This document shows positions 25,248-34,476 of a stretch of 48,452 bases of DNA, one piece after another (the stretch's first letter is position 1; each line of letters opens with the position of its first letter). Position numbers and translations under genes: made by a program. Source of the DNA: Streptacidiphilus carbonis (GTDB lineage Bacteria; Actinomycetota; Actinomycetes; Streptomycetales; Streptomycetaceae). The notes beneath the pieces were generated by a model that searched no databases, was not told the DNA's origin, and was given only the letters and a program-made list of their open reading frames with translations. Location: positions 27,698-76,149 of the forward strand of contig NZ_BBPM01000039.1 of NCBI RefSeq assembly GCF_000787775.1. The letters are read 5' to 3'.

Positions 25248-26396
25248 ATGCGTGTCGCCATCGTCACAGAATCCTTCCCGCCGGACATCAACGGCGTCGC
25301 CCACTCCGTCCTGCGCACCGCCGAGCACCTGGTACGGCGCGGCCACCAGCCCCTGGTGATCGCCCCGGCCCCGGCCGTGCCGCTGTCAGCCCCCGACCCC
25401 TGCCCGGTGGTGCGCGTCCCCGCGCTGCCGCTGCCCGGCTACCCCCAGGTGAGGCTGGCCCTGCCCAGCCGCCGACTGGAGCAGCTGATCGCCGGGCACC
25501 GCCCGGACGTGGTCCACCTGGCGAGCCCCTTCGTCCTCGGCGCCCGGGCCATGGCCGCCGCCGACCGGCTCGGACTGCCCGCCGTCGCCGTCTACCAGAC
25601 CGACCTGGCCGGCTACGCCCGCGCCTACCGGGCCGGCAGCGGCCTCGGTGAGGCCGCCGCCTGGCGGCGGATCCGCGCCGTCCACTGCGCCGCCGCCCGC
25701 ACCCTGGCGCCGTCCACCCCGGCCGCCCAGGACCTCACCGCCCACGGCGTGCCGAGGGTGAAGCTCTGGCAGCGCGGTGTGGACTCCGTGCGGTTCCACC
25801 CGCGCCACCGCGACCAGGCGCTGCGCGACGCCCTCGCCCCGGACGGGGAGGTGCTGGTCGGCTACGTCGGCCGGCTGGCGCCCGAGAAGCGGGTGGACCT
25901 GCTCAGCGGGGTCTGCGGGCTGCCGGGCGTGCGGCTGGTGATCGTGGGCGAGGGCCCGAGCGAACCGGCACTGCGCCAGGCGCTGCCCGGAGCCGTGTTC
26001 CTGGGTCGGCGCGAGGGCGACGAGCTCGCCGCCGTCTTCGCCTCGCTGGACGTCTTCGTCCACACCGGGCCGATGGAGACCTTCTGCCAGACCATCCAGG
26101 AGGCCATGGCCAGCGGCGTCGCCGTGGTGGGCCCCGCCGTCGGCGGCCCGCTCGACCTGGTCGGCCACCACCGCACCGGCCTGCTGGTCCAGCCCAGGGA
26201 CGCCCGCGCGGTCACCGCGGCCGTCACGGCGCTGGCCGCCGACCCGGAGCTGCGTGAGCGCTACGGCGCCCAGGCGCGCCGCGAGGTGGCCGGACGCACC
26301 TGGGAGTCGGTCGGCGACCAACTGCTCGACCACTACCAGGAGGTCCTGCTGGGGGCCGCCGCCGTGGCGCCGGAGCCGGGCGGGGTGGCGGCATGA
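25248..26396 (+). CDS. GT4 glycosyltransferase, GDP-mannose-type (MgtA/PimB-like)
   Basis: 382 residues, GT-B fold. The N-terminal domain begins MRVAIVTESFPPDINGVAHSV, the usual opening of mannosyl- and glucosyltransferases of membrane lipids. The C-terminal domain has YVGRLAPEKRVDLL (nucleotide binding) and HTGPMETFCQTIQEAMASG (E-x7-E-type donor motif). It probably transfers a hexose to a lipid or phosphoinositide acceptor at the cytosolic membrane face. GGGATAACG just before the ATG may be a -10 of a leaderless transcript. It overlaps the next GT4 gene by 4 bp. Confidence 0.9.
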   Translation: MRVAIVTESFPPDINGVAHSVLRTAEHLVRRGHQPLVIAPAPAVPLSAPDPCPVVRVPALPLPGYPQVRLALPSRRLEQLIAGHRPDVVHLASPFVLGARAMAAADRLGLPAVAVYQTDLAGYARAYRAGSGLGEAAAWRRIRAVHCAAARTLAPSTPAAQDLTAHGVPRVKLWQRGVDSVRFHPRHRDQALRDALAPDGEVLVGYVGRLAPEKRVDLLSGVCGLPGVRLVIVGEGPSEPALRQALPGAVFLGRREGDELAAVFASLDVFVHTGPMETFCQTIQEAMASGVAVVGPAVGGPLDLVGHHRTGLLVQPRDARAVTAAVTALAADPELRERYGAQARREVAGRTWESVGDQLLDHYQEVLLGAAAVAPEPGGVAA

Positions 26397-27562
26397 GCCA
26401 GCGGATCGTTCGCCTCGCCAACTTCGTCACCCCCGTGTCCGGGGGCCTGCGCACCGCGCTGCGCCACCTGGGCGCGGGCTACCTCGCCGCTGGTCACCAA
26501 CCGGTGCTGGTGGTCCCGGGTCCGGGCCACCGGGACGAGGAGACCGACCAGGGCCGGGTGATCACTCTGCCCGGTCGCCGGGTGCCCGGCATGGGCGGCT
26601 ACCGGGTGCTGCTCGACCGTTCCGCCGTGGCCGACCTGCTGGCCGACCTGCGCCCGGACCGGCTGGAGGTCTCCGACCGCACCACGCTGCGCTGGACCGG
26701 CGGCTGGGCCAGGCGGAACGGGGTACCGGCCGCGATGGTCTCGCACGAGAGCCTGGACGGGCTGCTGCGGTCCTGGGGCATGGGGGAGACCATCGCCCGC
26801 CGTGCCGCCGACCGGCTGAACCGGGGGACAGCTCGCGACTACAGCGCCGTCATCTGCACCACGGAATGGGCCGCCGCCGAGTTCCACCGGATCGGCGCCC
26901 GCAATGTGGTCCGCGCCCCGCTCGGCGTCGACCTGGAGCGCTGCCACCCGCGGCAGCGCAATGCGGCGGCGCGCAACCACTACGCCCGCCCGAGCGAGGT
27001 GCTGCTGGTGCTGTGCTCGCGGCTCTCGCCGGAGAAGCGGCCCGAACGCGCCCTGGACGCGGTGGCCGAACTGCGCCGGCGCGGCGTGCCGGCCGTGCTG
27101 GTGGTGGCCGGGGAGGGACCGCAGCGGGCCCGGCTGGAGGCCCGGATCAGGGCCGAGCAGCTGCCGGTGCGGCTGGTCGGCCACATCAGCGCCGCCGACA
27201 CTCTGGCGGCGCTGCAGGCCAGCGCCGACGTGGTGCTGGCACCCGGGCCGATCGAGACCTTCGGTCTCGCCGCGCTGGAGGCCATGGCCTGCGGCACCCC
27301 GGTCGTGGTCAGTGCCTCCTCGGCGCTGCCGCAGATCGTCGGGGATGCCGGCGAGACCGCGGCCGACACCGGCCCGGGCTTCGCCGACGCGGTGCAGCGC
27401 CTGCTGGCGCGGCCCGAGACCGAGCGCCGCCTGCTGGCCCGCGGCCGGGCCGAGCACTACGGCTGGGACCGCGCCGTCGCGGGCTTCCTCGCCGCCCACC
27501 GGACGACCCAGCAGGACCGGGACGCCGTGTCGTACGCCGAGGTCCGAGGAGGAGTGCTGTGA
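26393..27562 (+). CDS. GT4 glycosyltransferase, second of a coupled pair
   Basis: 389 residues. The N-terminus RIVRLANFVTPVSGGLRTAL is an acceptor-side GT4 domain. The C-terminal half shows CSRLSPEKRPERALDAVAEL, VVAGEGPQRARLE and PGPIETFGLAALEAMACGTP. It would add a further sugar after, or instead of, the first enzyme. The ATG lies in the ATGA overlap with the upstream gene and the stop overlaps the SGNH hydrolase start (GTGA), so a single operon is likely. Acceptor and donor are unknown. Confidence 0.9.
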   Translation: MSQRIVRLANFVTPVSGGLRTALRHLGAGYLAAGHQPVLVVPGPGHRDEETDQGRVITLPGRRVPGMGGYRVLLDRSAVADLLADLRPDRLEVSDRTTLRWTGGWARRNGVPAAMVSHESLDGLLRSWGMGETIARRAADRLNRGTARDYSAVICTTEWAAAEFHRIGARNVVRAPLGVDLERCHPRQRNAAARNHYARPSEVLLVLCSRLSPEKRPERALDAVAELRRRGVPAVLVVAGEGPQRARLEARIRAEQLPVRLVGHISAADTLAALQASADVVLAPGPIETFGLAALEAMACGTPVVVSASSALPQIVGDAGETAADTGPGFADAVQRLLARPETERRLLARGRAEHYGWDRAVAGFLAAHRTTQQDRDAVSYAEVRGGVL

Positions 27563-28431
27563 CGCTGCTCAGAGTCGCCGCGCTGGGCGACTCCCTCACC
27601 GAGGGCCTGGGCGACCCCGACCCCGGCGGGGGCTGGCGCGGGTGGGCGGCCCTGCTCGCCGCGGGGCTGACCCCGTTGGCCGAGGCCGTGGACCTGCACA
27701 ACCTAGCCGTGAGCGGGGCCAGGGCCGCGGACGTGGCCCGTACCCAGCTGCCCACCGCCCTGGAGCACCGCCCGCACCTCGCCTCCGTCCTGGTCGGTGC
27801 CAACGACACCCTGCGAGCCAGCTACGACATCCATTCGGTGACGGCCGACCTGGACGCCGTCATGGCCGAGCTCAGCGCCGGCGGCACCGTCCTGCTGACC
27901 GCCTGCCTGCCCGATCCCGGCAGGCTGCTCCGGCTGCCCGGCCCGCTGGCGCGACCGCTGGCGCGCCGGATGCATTGCGTCAACGAGGTCGTGCACGCCC
28001 TGAGCGAGCGCTACGCCGCTGTCCATGTCCACGCCGCCGAGGCCGACTGGATCGACGATCCGAGGATGTGGAGCGTGGACCGGCTGCACCCCAGCGAGCG
28101 CGGCCACCGCGCACTGGCCCGCGAGTTCCACGCCGTACTGGCGGCCGACGGCACCGCGGCAGGCCCCGCACCGACTCCGGAGCCCGAGTCCGCCGCACCG
28201 AGCCGGGCCGCCCAGACCTGGTGGATGGCCACCAAGGGCACCCGCTGGATCGCCGAGCGCTGCACCGACCTCCTCCCCGACCTGCTCCGCCTGGCCGCGG
28301 CCGAGGCCAGGCAGCGCGACCCCCGGGCCCTCGACCAGGCGGCCGCCCACCGCACCGCCGCGGCGCTGGCCGCCGTGTCCGTCCCGAACCCTGCCATCGC
28401 CTCCCGCGGCGGCCTTCGCGCCGTCAGCTGA
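27559..28431 (+). CDS. SGNH/GDSL-family hydrolase
   Basis: 290 residues. GDSLTEG near residue 10 supplies the nucleophilic Ser, SVLVGANDT the oxyanion Asn block, and DRLHPSERGHRALA the Asp-His pair, so the catalytic triad is complete. There is no signal peptide, suggesting a cytosolic esterase or acetyl-hydrolase. A helical tail of ~60 residues follows the domain. The GTG start behind GAGGAGGA overlaps the second GT4 stop, linking it to glycan or glycolipid modification. Its stop TGA abuts the stop of the convergent propeller gene. Confidence 0.9.
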   Translation: MTLLRVAALGDSLTEGLGDPDPGGGWRGWAALLAAGLTPLAEAVDLHNLAVSGARAADVARTQLPTALEHRPHLASVLVGANDTLRASYDIHSVTADLDAVMAELSAGGTVLLTACLPDPGRLLRLPGPLARPLARRMHCVNEVVHALSERYAAVHVHAAEADWIDDPRMWSVDRLHPSERGHRALAREFHAVLAADGTAAGPAPTPEPESAAPSRAAQTWWMATKGTRWIAERCTDLLPDLLRLAAAEARQRDPRALDQAAAHRTAAALAAVSVPNPAIASRGGLRAVS

Positions 28432-29523
28432 TCAGTTCACCTGTGCTGCCCGGACACAGAGCACGGCGGGCAGATGCTCCGTCAGCAACCGCCAGCTGTC
28501 GCCCTCGTCCGAGCTGCCGTACACCTCGCCGTTGCGGTTGCCGAAGTACACGCCCACCGGATCGGCGTCGTCCAGGCAGAGCGCGTCGCGCAGCACCACC
28601 CCGTAGTGCGGTTCCTGCGGCAGTCCCTCGGACAGCGGCTCCCAGGTCTCCCCGGCGTCCCGGGTCCGGTAGACCCGGCAGCGGTGCTCGGGGGGAAGCC
28701 GGTCGTAGTCGGCGACCAGCGGGAACACATAGGCCGTGCCCGCGCGGCGCGGGTGCGCCGCCACCGCGAAGCCGAAGTCCGCAGGCAGTCCGGCGTCGAT
28801 CGGGGTCCAGTTCGCGCCGGAGTCGTCACTGCGGTAGACGCCGCCGTGGTTCTGCAGGTACAGCCGGGACGGATCGCCGGCGTCCACCGCGACCTTGTGC
28901 ACGCACTGCCCGAACTCCGGATTGCGGTCCGGTTGGAACCTGGCCTCCACCCCGGTGTTGGACGGCGCCCAGCTCTCCCCGCCGTCCGCCGAGCGGTAGA
29001 CGCCGCCGGTGGACACCGCCACCGTGAGCCGCTGCGGGTCCTCACGGTCGACCAGCACGGTGTGCATCCCCTGGCCGCCGAAGCCCGCGCCCCAGTCCTT
29101 GCGCTGCGGATGTTTCCACAGGCTCTCCACCAGCGAGAACGACTCGCCCCTGTCATCGGAGCGGAACAGCGCGGCCGGCTCGGTGCCCGCGTAGACGACG
29201 GTCGGCTGGTCCGCCCCGGCCGGCTGGAGCTGCCAGACCCGCTCCAGCGAGGTGCCGGTGGACTCGGGGAAGCGCACGGCCGGCTGTTTGGGCTCCTGCC
29301 AGGTCGCGCCCAGGTCGTCGGAGTGGAACACCGAGGGGCCCCAGTGGCTGCTGTCCGCGCCGACCAGGATCCTCGGCCGGCCGCCCCTGCGGTCGATGGC
29401 CACCGAGTAGACGCCCTGCATCGGGAAGTGCGGTTCCTCGTTCCACTCCCAGGTCACCCGGTCGCGACTGCGTCCCAGGAAGAGCCCTTTGGCGGTACCG
29501 ACCGCCAGCACTGCCTCACCCAT
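28432..29523 (-). CDS. BNR/sialidase-type beta-propeller protein
   Basis: 363 residues, repeating units with Asp-box-like motifs: VFHSDDLGATWQEP, LFRSDDRGESFSLV, VYRSADGGESWAPS, VYRSDDSGANWTPI, VYRTRDAGETWEPL and VYGSSDEGDSWRLL. This gives a six- or seven-bladed propeller of the exo-alpha-sialidase/VPS10-like superfamily. The sialidase catalytic Arg triad and Tyr were not identified, and there is no signal peptide, so sialidase activity is doubtful. GAAGGAG precedes the ATG at 29523, which decides against a longer N-terminus. It is separate from the pxp operon by 86 bp but on the same strand. Confidence 0.87.
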   Translation of the reverse strand: MGEAVLAVGTAKGLFLGRSRDRVTWEWNEEPHFPMQGVYSVAIDRRGGRPRILVGADSSHWGPSVFHSDDLGATWQEPKQPAVRFPESTGTSLERVWQLQPAGADQPTVVYAGTEPAALFRSDDRGESFSLVESLWKHPQRKDWGAGFGGQGMHTVLVDREDPQRLTVAVSTGGVYRSADGGESWAPSNTGVEARFQPDRNPEFGQCVHKVAVDAGDPSRLYLQNHGGVYRSDDSGANWTPIDAGLPADFGFAVAAHPRRAGTAYVFPLVADYDRLPPEHRCRVYRTRDAGETWEPLSEGLPQEPHYGVVLRDALCLDDADPVGVYFGNRNGEVYGSSDEGDSWRLLTEHLPAVLCVRAAQVN

Positions 29524-29609
29524 GGCGGACTCCTTCGTCCTCGCCGGTTCGTCCGATGGGCAGCAGTCTTCTCGGGTTGCCGGCGGTTGTCGTGTTTTCG
29601 GGCGTTTGT

Positions 29610-30473
29610 TCACCGATTCGAGCGAGTGAACCGAACGGGTGTTCCGGGAGCGGCCTGTGCGGCCGCGGTCAGATCGGCCGCCGGGACCACGCCCAGCACC
29701 GGATAACCCCCGGTCGTGGGGTGGTCGGCCAGGAACACCACCGGCTGTCCGTCCGGGGGCACCTGGACCGCGCCGAGCACCATCCCCTCGCTCGGCAGTT
29801 CGCCGCGGTCCGGCAGCCGTTCGAACGCCGGGCCGAGCAGCCGCAGCCCGACCCGGTTGGACGCGGGCGACACCGTCCAGCGCCCGCGGTCCAGGGTCCG
29901 CGGCGCCGTGGGCACGAACCAGTCGGCGCGTGGCCCGAGGTCCAGTCGCAGCAGCAGTTCGCCCGGGGGCGCGGGCAGCGGCAGCGGGTCGATCCAGCAG
30001 GGGGGACCGGTCGGCAGGCCCACCGGCAGCAGCTGCCCGACGGCCAGTCGCGGCGGTCCCAGCCCGGCCAGCAGGTCCGTCGACCGGCTGCCCAGCACCG
30101 GCGGCACGGTGAAGCCGCCGGCCACCGCCAGGTAGCAGCGCAGCCCGCCGGTCGGCGCGCCCACCGCCAGCACCGCCCCGGCCGGCACCCGCACCGGGGC
30201 GCCCCAGGCCGCCGCCCTCCCGTCCACCCGTACCGGCGCGGGGGCGCCGACGACCGCGGCCAGCAGCGGCTCCAGGGCCCGGAGCGCGACCCCGCCGAGG
30301 GTGGCCTCCAGCACCGCGGCCTCCGGGGCGTTGCCCACCAGCCGGTTGGCGAGCCGGTGCGCCTCCGGGTCGAGCGCCCCGGCGCGCGGGACCCCGAGCG
30401 CGGCGACGCCGACCCGCCCGGCGTCCTGCAGCGTGGTCAGCGGACCCGGTCGGACCACCTCGACGGCCCTCAT
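29610..30473 (-). CDS. pxpC: 5-oxoprolinase subunit PxpC (biotin-dependent carboxyltransferase family)
   Basis: 287 residues. The opening VVRPGPLTTLQDAGRVGVAALGVPRAGALD is the PxpC/KipA signature; PVVFLADHPTTGGYPVLGVV closes the domain. With PxpA and PxpB it forms the ATP-dependent 5-oxoprolinase, which recycles the glutamine and glutathione-related by-product 5-oxoproline to glutamate. The ATG overlaps the pxpB stop by 4 bp. The order pxpA-pxpB-pxpC runs on the reverse strand. Confidence 0.93.
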   Translation of the reverse strand: MRAVEVVRPGPLTTLQDAGRVGVAALGVPRAGALDPEAHRLANRLVGNAPEAAVLEATLGGVALRALEPLLAAVVGAPAPVRVDGRAAAWGAPVRVPAGAVLAVGAPTGGLRCYLAVAGGFTVPPVLGSRSTDLLAGLGPPRLAVGQLLPVGLPTGPPCWIDPLPLPAPPGELLLRLDLGPRADWFVPTAPRTLDRGRWTVSPASNRVGLRLLGPAFERLPDRGELPSEGMVLGAVQVPPDGQPVVFLADHPTTGGYPVLGVVPAADLTAAAQAAPGTPVRFTRSNR

Positions 30474-31090
30474 GCCGTTGCCGCGAATCGCACCCGGGTG
30501 CCCGGCAGTAGCAGCGCCGCGGGGTCGCGCGCCAGGTCCCAGACCGGCAGTCCGGTGCGCCCGATCAGCTGCCAGCCGCCCGGTGAGGCGCTGGGGTAGA
30601 CCCCGGTGTAGCCACCGGCCAGCCCCACCGACCCGGCCGGGACGCGGGTCCGCGGAGTGGACCGGCGCGGTACGGCGTACTGCTCCGGAAGCCCGGTCAG
30701 ATAGGCGAATCCGGGTGCGAAGCCGCAGAAGGCGACCCGGTACTCGCAGCCGGTGTGGATCCGCACCGCCTCAGCGGCGGACACCCCCCACAGCTCCGCG
30801 ACCTCCGCCAGGTCCTCGCCGTCGTAGCTGGTCGGCACGGTGACCACCGGGCCCTCCGGCACCGCCCCGACCCCGGGAGACCACCCCTCGAACTGGTCGG
30901 CGACCAGCTCCGGCCGGTCCAGCCCGTCCAGCAGCACGGTCCGAGCCGCAGGGACGATCTCGGCGACGCCGCCGAGCAGTCCGGCGGCCTGACGCTCGAC
31001 CAACTCCTGGTGCAGCGAGGCCACTTCGGCATCGCTGTCGACCTCCAGCAGCAGCGCCGACCGCCCGGCCGCCATGATCCGCACGCTCAT
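30470..31090 (-). CDS. pxpB: 5-oxoprolinase subunit PxpB (KipI/allophanate hydrolase subunit 1 family)
   Basis: 206 residues. The characteristic middle and C-terminal segments are PTSYDGEDLAEVAELWG, HTGCEYRVAFCGFAPGFAYL and VPAGSVGLAGGYTGVYPSASPGGW. The start MSVRIMAAGRSALLLEV fits the family, and the ATG overlaps the pxpA stop by 4 bp. An in-frame extension to 31183 would run far into pxpA and is rejected. Confidence 0.93.
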   Translation of the reverse strand: MSVRIMAAGRSALLLEVDSDAEVASLHQELVERQAAGLLGGVAEIVPAARTVLLDGLDRPELVADQFEGWSPGVGAVPEGPVVTVPTSYDGEDLAEVAELWGVSAAEAVRIHTGCEYRVAFCGFAPGFAYLTGLPEQYAVPRRSTPRTRVPAGSVGLAGGYTGVYPSASPGGWQLIGRTGLPVWDLARDPAALLLPGTRVRFAATA

Positions 31091-31857
31091 GCGAACGCCG
31101 CCACGACGATCCCGGCCGTGACCAGCGACTCCCGTACCCGCTGCGCCAGCGCCGCGGCCCCGGGCGTGTCCCCGTGCACGCACAGCGAGCCCGCCCGCAC
31201 CGGCACCACAGTGCCGTCCACCGCGACCACCTCACCCTCCCGGGCCATCCGCACCGCCCGGGCCACCACCGCGTCCGGGTCGTGCAGCACCGCCCCCGGC
31301 TCGGTGCGCGGCACCAGCGTCCCCTGCGGGGTGTAGGCGCGGTCGGCGAAGGCCTCGCCGACCACCGGCAGTCCTGCCGCCTCCGCCGCCGCCAGCAGCG
31401 CGGATCCCGGCAGCCCCAGCACCGGCAGGCTCCGTCCGTCCGCCCGCCGGTAGGCCTCCAGCGCGTCCACCACGGCGGCTGCCTGCTCCCGGTCCGCGAC
31501 CACCCGGTTGTAGAGCGCGCCGTGCGGCTTCAGATAGGCCACCGCCGTCCCTGCCGCCCGGGCGAACAGGTCCAGTGCGCCCAGCTGGTAGGCGACCTCG
31601 TCGGCCAGCTCCCGGCGCGGCACCTCCATCGACCGCCGCCCGAAGCCGGCCAGGTCCCGGTAGGAGACCTGGGCCCCGATCCGAACGCCGCGCTCGGCCG
31701 CCAGTTCGCACACCCGGCGGATCGTCGACGGGTCTCCGGCATGGAAGCCGCAGGCGACATTCGCACTGGTGACCACGGTCAGCAGGGCCTCGTCGTCGGT
31801 CAGCGTCCAGCGCCCGAAGCCCTCACCCAGATCCGCGTTGAGATCGATCGTCGCCAT
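31087..31857 (-). CDS. pxpA: 5-oxoprolinase subunit PxpA (LamB/YcsF family)
   Basis: 256 residues. MATIDLNADLGEGFGRW is the classical LamB/YcsF N-terminus. SANVACGFHAGDP, YLKPHGALYNRV and EAFADRAYTPQGTLVPRTEPGAVL follow in the usual order. It is the first gene of the pxpABC operon. Its start is divergent from the condensin-like operon, with 112 bp between the two starts. Confidence 0.95.
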   Translation of the reverse strand: MATIDLNADLGEGFGRWTLTDDEALLTVVTSANVACGFHAGDPSTIRRVCELAAERGVRIGAQVSYRDLAGFGRRSMEVPRRELADEVAYQLGALDLFARAAGTAVAYLKPHGALYNRVVADREQAAAVVDALEAYRRADGRSLPVLGLPGSALLAAAEAAGLPVVGEAFADRAYTPQGTLVPRTEPGAVLHDPDAVVARAVRMAREGEVVAVDGTVVPVRAGSLCVHGDTPGAAALAQRVRESLVTAGIVVAAFA

Positions 31858-31955
31858 GGCACCAGATCCTAGGGCGACCTCGGTGCCGCCACGTGTGCAA
31901 GGTCACACAATTACCGCCATTCCGTGGCGTTTCGGAGCTTGTCAGTGCCACCCCC

Positions 31956-31961
31956 TAACCT
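31956..31961 (+). promoter_or_regulatory. Candidate -10 box TAACCT of the condensin-like operon
   Basis: TAACCT lies 8 nt before the GTG at 31970 with no Shine-Dalgarno in between, suggesting a leaderless mRNA. No standard -35 hexamer is evident at 17-18 bp. Confidence 0.35.
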
Positions 31962-31969
31962 TGTCGATC

Positions 31970-33541
31970 GTGACCGTATCCGCCGACCCCAGCACCCGCG
32001 TCTCGCTGGGCCCAGCCGCCGACGAGGGGCTGGCCCGGCGGCTCCGCGCGCTCGCGTGCACCGCCCCGCTGCACGACCTGGACAGCCGCAAGGCAAACCT
32101 GGCGGGCGAGTACGCCGTCTACGGCATGGCCGAGGTGGCACTGTCGGCGATCGACCTGGTCACCCTGCAGATGGACTTCGACACCGGCGCCGACCGGGAC
32201 CAGGTGCTGGCCCGGCTGCAGCCCCGGGTCGCCGCCCAGGCCCCGCAGCGGCCCTGGACCGAGCACGAGCGGGTAGCCCGCTGGGTGCTGGAGTCGCTGA
32301 TCAACGTCGGCAGCGTGGACCGCGGCTTCCGCGCCGTCTACGGCACCTTCGGGGCCGACGGCGCCTACGTCCGCCGCGACTACGACTTCAAGCTGATCGA
32401 GGAGGTGCCGGGCCCGGACGGCGGGGTGTACCTGCGCACCACCGACGAGGCCGTCAACGTCCTGGTCGGGGCCCTGGACACGGACGTCACCAGCGCCCAG
32501 ATCGCCGCCGAGGTCAAGCTGGAGGTGCTGATCAACCGGGGCCGGCTGGCCGACGCCCAGCTCGCCGCCGAGCAGGCCCGCTACCGCACCGTCCAGTTCG
32601 CCGAGACACTGCGCCGCGCCCTGGAGGCCACCCGCCGCAACGTCCGCGCCGTGGACTGGATGGAGACCGTTCCCGACCTGATCCGTGAGGCGCTGGAGCA
32701 CATCGCCGACCGCTATCGGCACGAGAACGCCATCCTGACCAACATCCGCCGCGCCCGCGACGAGTCCGAGGACCCCGAACACAAGCGCCGCGCCGCCGAG
32801 CTGGTCGACATCGTCAAGGACTGCATCCGCCGCCACACCCAGCTGCAGACCCGGCTGCTGGAGGCCGGCCCGCTGTTCCGCGCCGAGCAGGACCGGCAGG
32901 CCTTCGCCGCCCCGTCCGCCAGGTCCGGCCTGGACCTCTACGGCCAGTTGCTCGCCCCGCTGCTGCGGCTGCCGCTGGAGCACGCCGGACGGGTCACCGA
33001 CGCCTTCTTCGGCAGCGCCATAGGGCTGCGCACCCCGGTCTCGGTCCGGGTCACCGACCTGGTCGAGGTGCTGCTCACCCCGCCGGTCGAGCGCGAGCAC
33101 CTGGGCGCCGAGCTGCCCGAGCCGGACCTGCTGGACACCCCCGACGACAGCCGCTTCTCCGAGGCCCAGCTGGACGCCGCGCACGTCCTGCTCGACCTGC
33201 CGCCGGACGCGCCCCGGCGGCTGTCCGGGCTGCTCGCCGAGGCCCGCCGCAGCGACCCCGAACTGCCGTACCTGGTCGCCCTGCTGGCCGTGCACGCGGC
33301 CAGCCCCTCGGTGGGAACGGCGTACCGCCAGGGCGAGGAGCGGCTGCTGTTCGCCGTCGACGACGGCACCCGGCTGGACGACCCGGAGTTCGGCGGCGCC
33401 GACCTGATCGTCGGCAGCGCCCTGCTGGACGCCGCCGGCATGGCCGCGGAACGCGCCGAGGCCTCTGCACCGACCGACCCGCCGGCCCGGACCCTGATCC
33501 CGGCCGGGCGGATGCCGCACCACCTGGAGTCCCGACCATGA
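31970..33541 (+). CDS. MukF/JetA-like kleisin subunit of a condensin-like complex
   Basis: 523 residues, GTG start. The N-terminal third looks like a winged-helix domain (YGMAEVALSAIDLVTLQMDF, then ERVARWVLESLINV). Next is YLRTTDEAVNVLVGALDTD, followed by a helical stretch (AEVKLEVLINRGRLADAQLAAEQARYRTVQFAETLRRAL). This order resembles Wadjet JetA and MukF proteins. The C-terminal part has a second winged-helix-like region (DLVEVLLTPPVEREHLG). Kleisins bridge the SMC heads. Evidence is the architecture and the gene order kleisin-MukE-SMC; no residue is diagnostic. The stop overlaps the next ATG by 4 bp. Confidence 0.72.
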   Translation: MTVSADPSTRVSLGPAADEGLARRLRALACTAPLHDLDSRKANLAGEYAVYGMAEVALSAIDLVTLQMDFDTGADRDQVLARLQPRVAAQAPQRPWTEHERVARWVLESLINVGSVDRGFRAVYGTFGADGAYVRRDYDFKLIEEVPGPDGGVYLRTTDEAVNVLVGALDTDVTSAQIAAEVKLEVLINRGRLADAQLAAEQARYRTVQFAETLRRALEATRRNVRAVDWMETVPDLIREALEHIADRYRHENAILTNIRRARDESEDPEHKRRAAELVDIVKDCIRRHTQLQTRLLEAGPLFRAEQDRQAFAAPSARSGLDLYGQLLAPLLRLPLEHAGRVTDAFFGSAIGLRTPVSVRVTDLVEVLLTPPVEREHLGAELPEPDLLDTPDDSRFSEAQLDAAHVLLDLPPDAPRRLSGLLAEARRSDPELPYLVALLAVHAASPSVGTAYRQGEERLLFAVDDGTRLDDPEFGGADLIVGSALLDAAGMAAERAEASAPTDPPARTLIPAGRMPHHLESRP

Positions 33542-34410
33542 CCAGCTACGACGAGCACGCCACGACCGCGGACGGCGCCCCGGCCGCGCCCGCGATCACC
33601 CCCGGCGACGTCGCCGACGCCTCCCGCCTGGTCTCCTTCGGCCTCCAGCCGAAACTGCTGCCCGCCCGGGACGCGGAGTACGGCGAGCTGGTCCGCCGCT
33701 ACCGCGACGACCCCGGCTTCGCCCGGCTGGCCGACGCCGTCGCCACCGGACTGGGGCTGATCGTGCTGGAGGTCTCGCCCCGGGCCGGGATGGCGGTCGC
33801 CGCGTCCGAGGACTCGGTTTTCGCCGTGCGCCTCGGCGAGTACTCCCGGCGCGCCGCCTCCGAGTCCACCGACCGCTTCCTGCACGGTCTGGCGCACCTC
33901 GCGGTCGCCGCGCTGGCCTTCCCGCGCCCGGAGGACCTGGCCGACGACGGCTACCTGGGCCGGATCACCGTCAACGGCGTGGACACCTTCGTCCGCCAGG
34001 TCTGCCGCCGCCTGGAGGAGCAGGCCGAGACCGAGGGCGCCAACACCGACCCGGTCAGCGACGCCCCCGGTCTGGAGGCCGCCTGGCGGGTGTACGCACG
34101 GCGCAGCGCCACCGGCGCGACCAAGGACGCCCGCAGGCTCTCCGGCTCCACCATCGGCATCGTCGGCAAGGCCATGTCCTTCATGGTCGACACCGGCTTC
34201 CTGCAGAAGACCTCGGACGACGCCGGCGGCACCTTCCGCACCACCGCCCGCTACCAGCTCCAGGTCCGCGACCTCGCCGGCAGTGCCGCGATGGCCGAAC
34301 TACTGGCCCTGGGCGTGGTCCAGATCAGCGACGGCAGCGCCAGCCTGCTGCCGCCCGACCCCACCGAGGAACTGGTCGCCGACGCCGGCCTCCCGTTCCA
34401 CTCCTCCTGA
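33538..34410 (+). CDS. MukE/JetB-like winged-helix subunit
   Basis: 290 residues. After a Pro/Ala-rich start come small winged-helix-like modules: ADAVATGLGLIVLEVSPRAGMAV with a short acidic wing, YLGRITVNGVDTFVRQVCRRLEEQ, and GKAMSFMVDTGFLQKTSDDAGGTF. This is the layout of MukE/JetB proteins, which bind the kleisin and DNA. It is translationally coupled to the upstream gene (ATGA). A pyrimidine-rich 66-bp gap precedes the SMC gene. The assignment leans on context. Confidence 0.7.
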   Translation: MTSYDEHATTADGAPAAPAITPGDVADASRLVSFGLQPKLLPARDAEYGELVRRYRDDPGFARLADAVATGLGLIVLEVSPRAGMAVAASEDSVFAVRLGEYSRRAASESTDRFLHGLAHLAVAALAFPRPEDLADDGYLGRITVNGVDTFVRQVCRRLEEQAETEGANTDPVSDAPGLEAAWRVYARRSATGATKDARRLSGSTIGIVGKAMSFMVDTGFLQKTSDDAGGTFRTTARYQLQVRDLAGSAAMAELLALGVVQISDGSASLLPPDPTEELVADAGLPFHSS

Positions 34411-34476
34411 CCCCCGAGCCCGACCCCCGACCCCGTCCGCAACCCCATCCCCACCAGCACGGAGACCTGACACCCC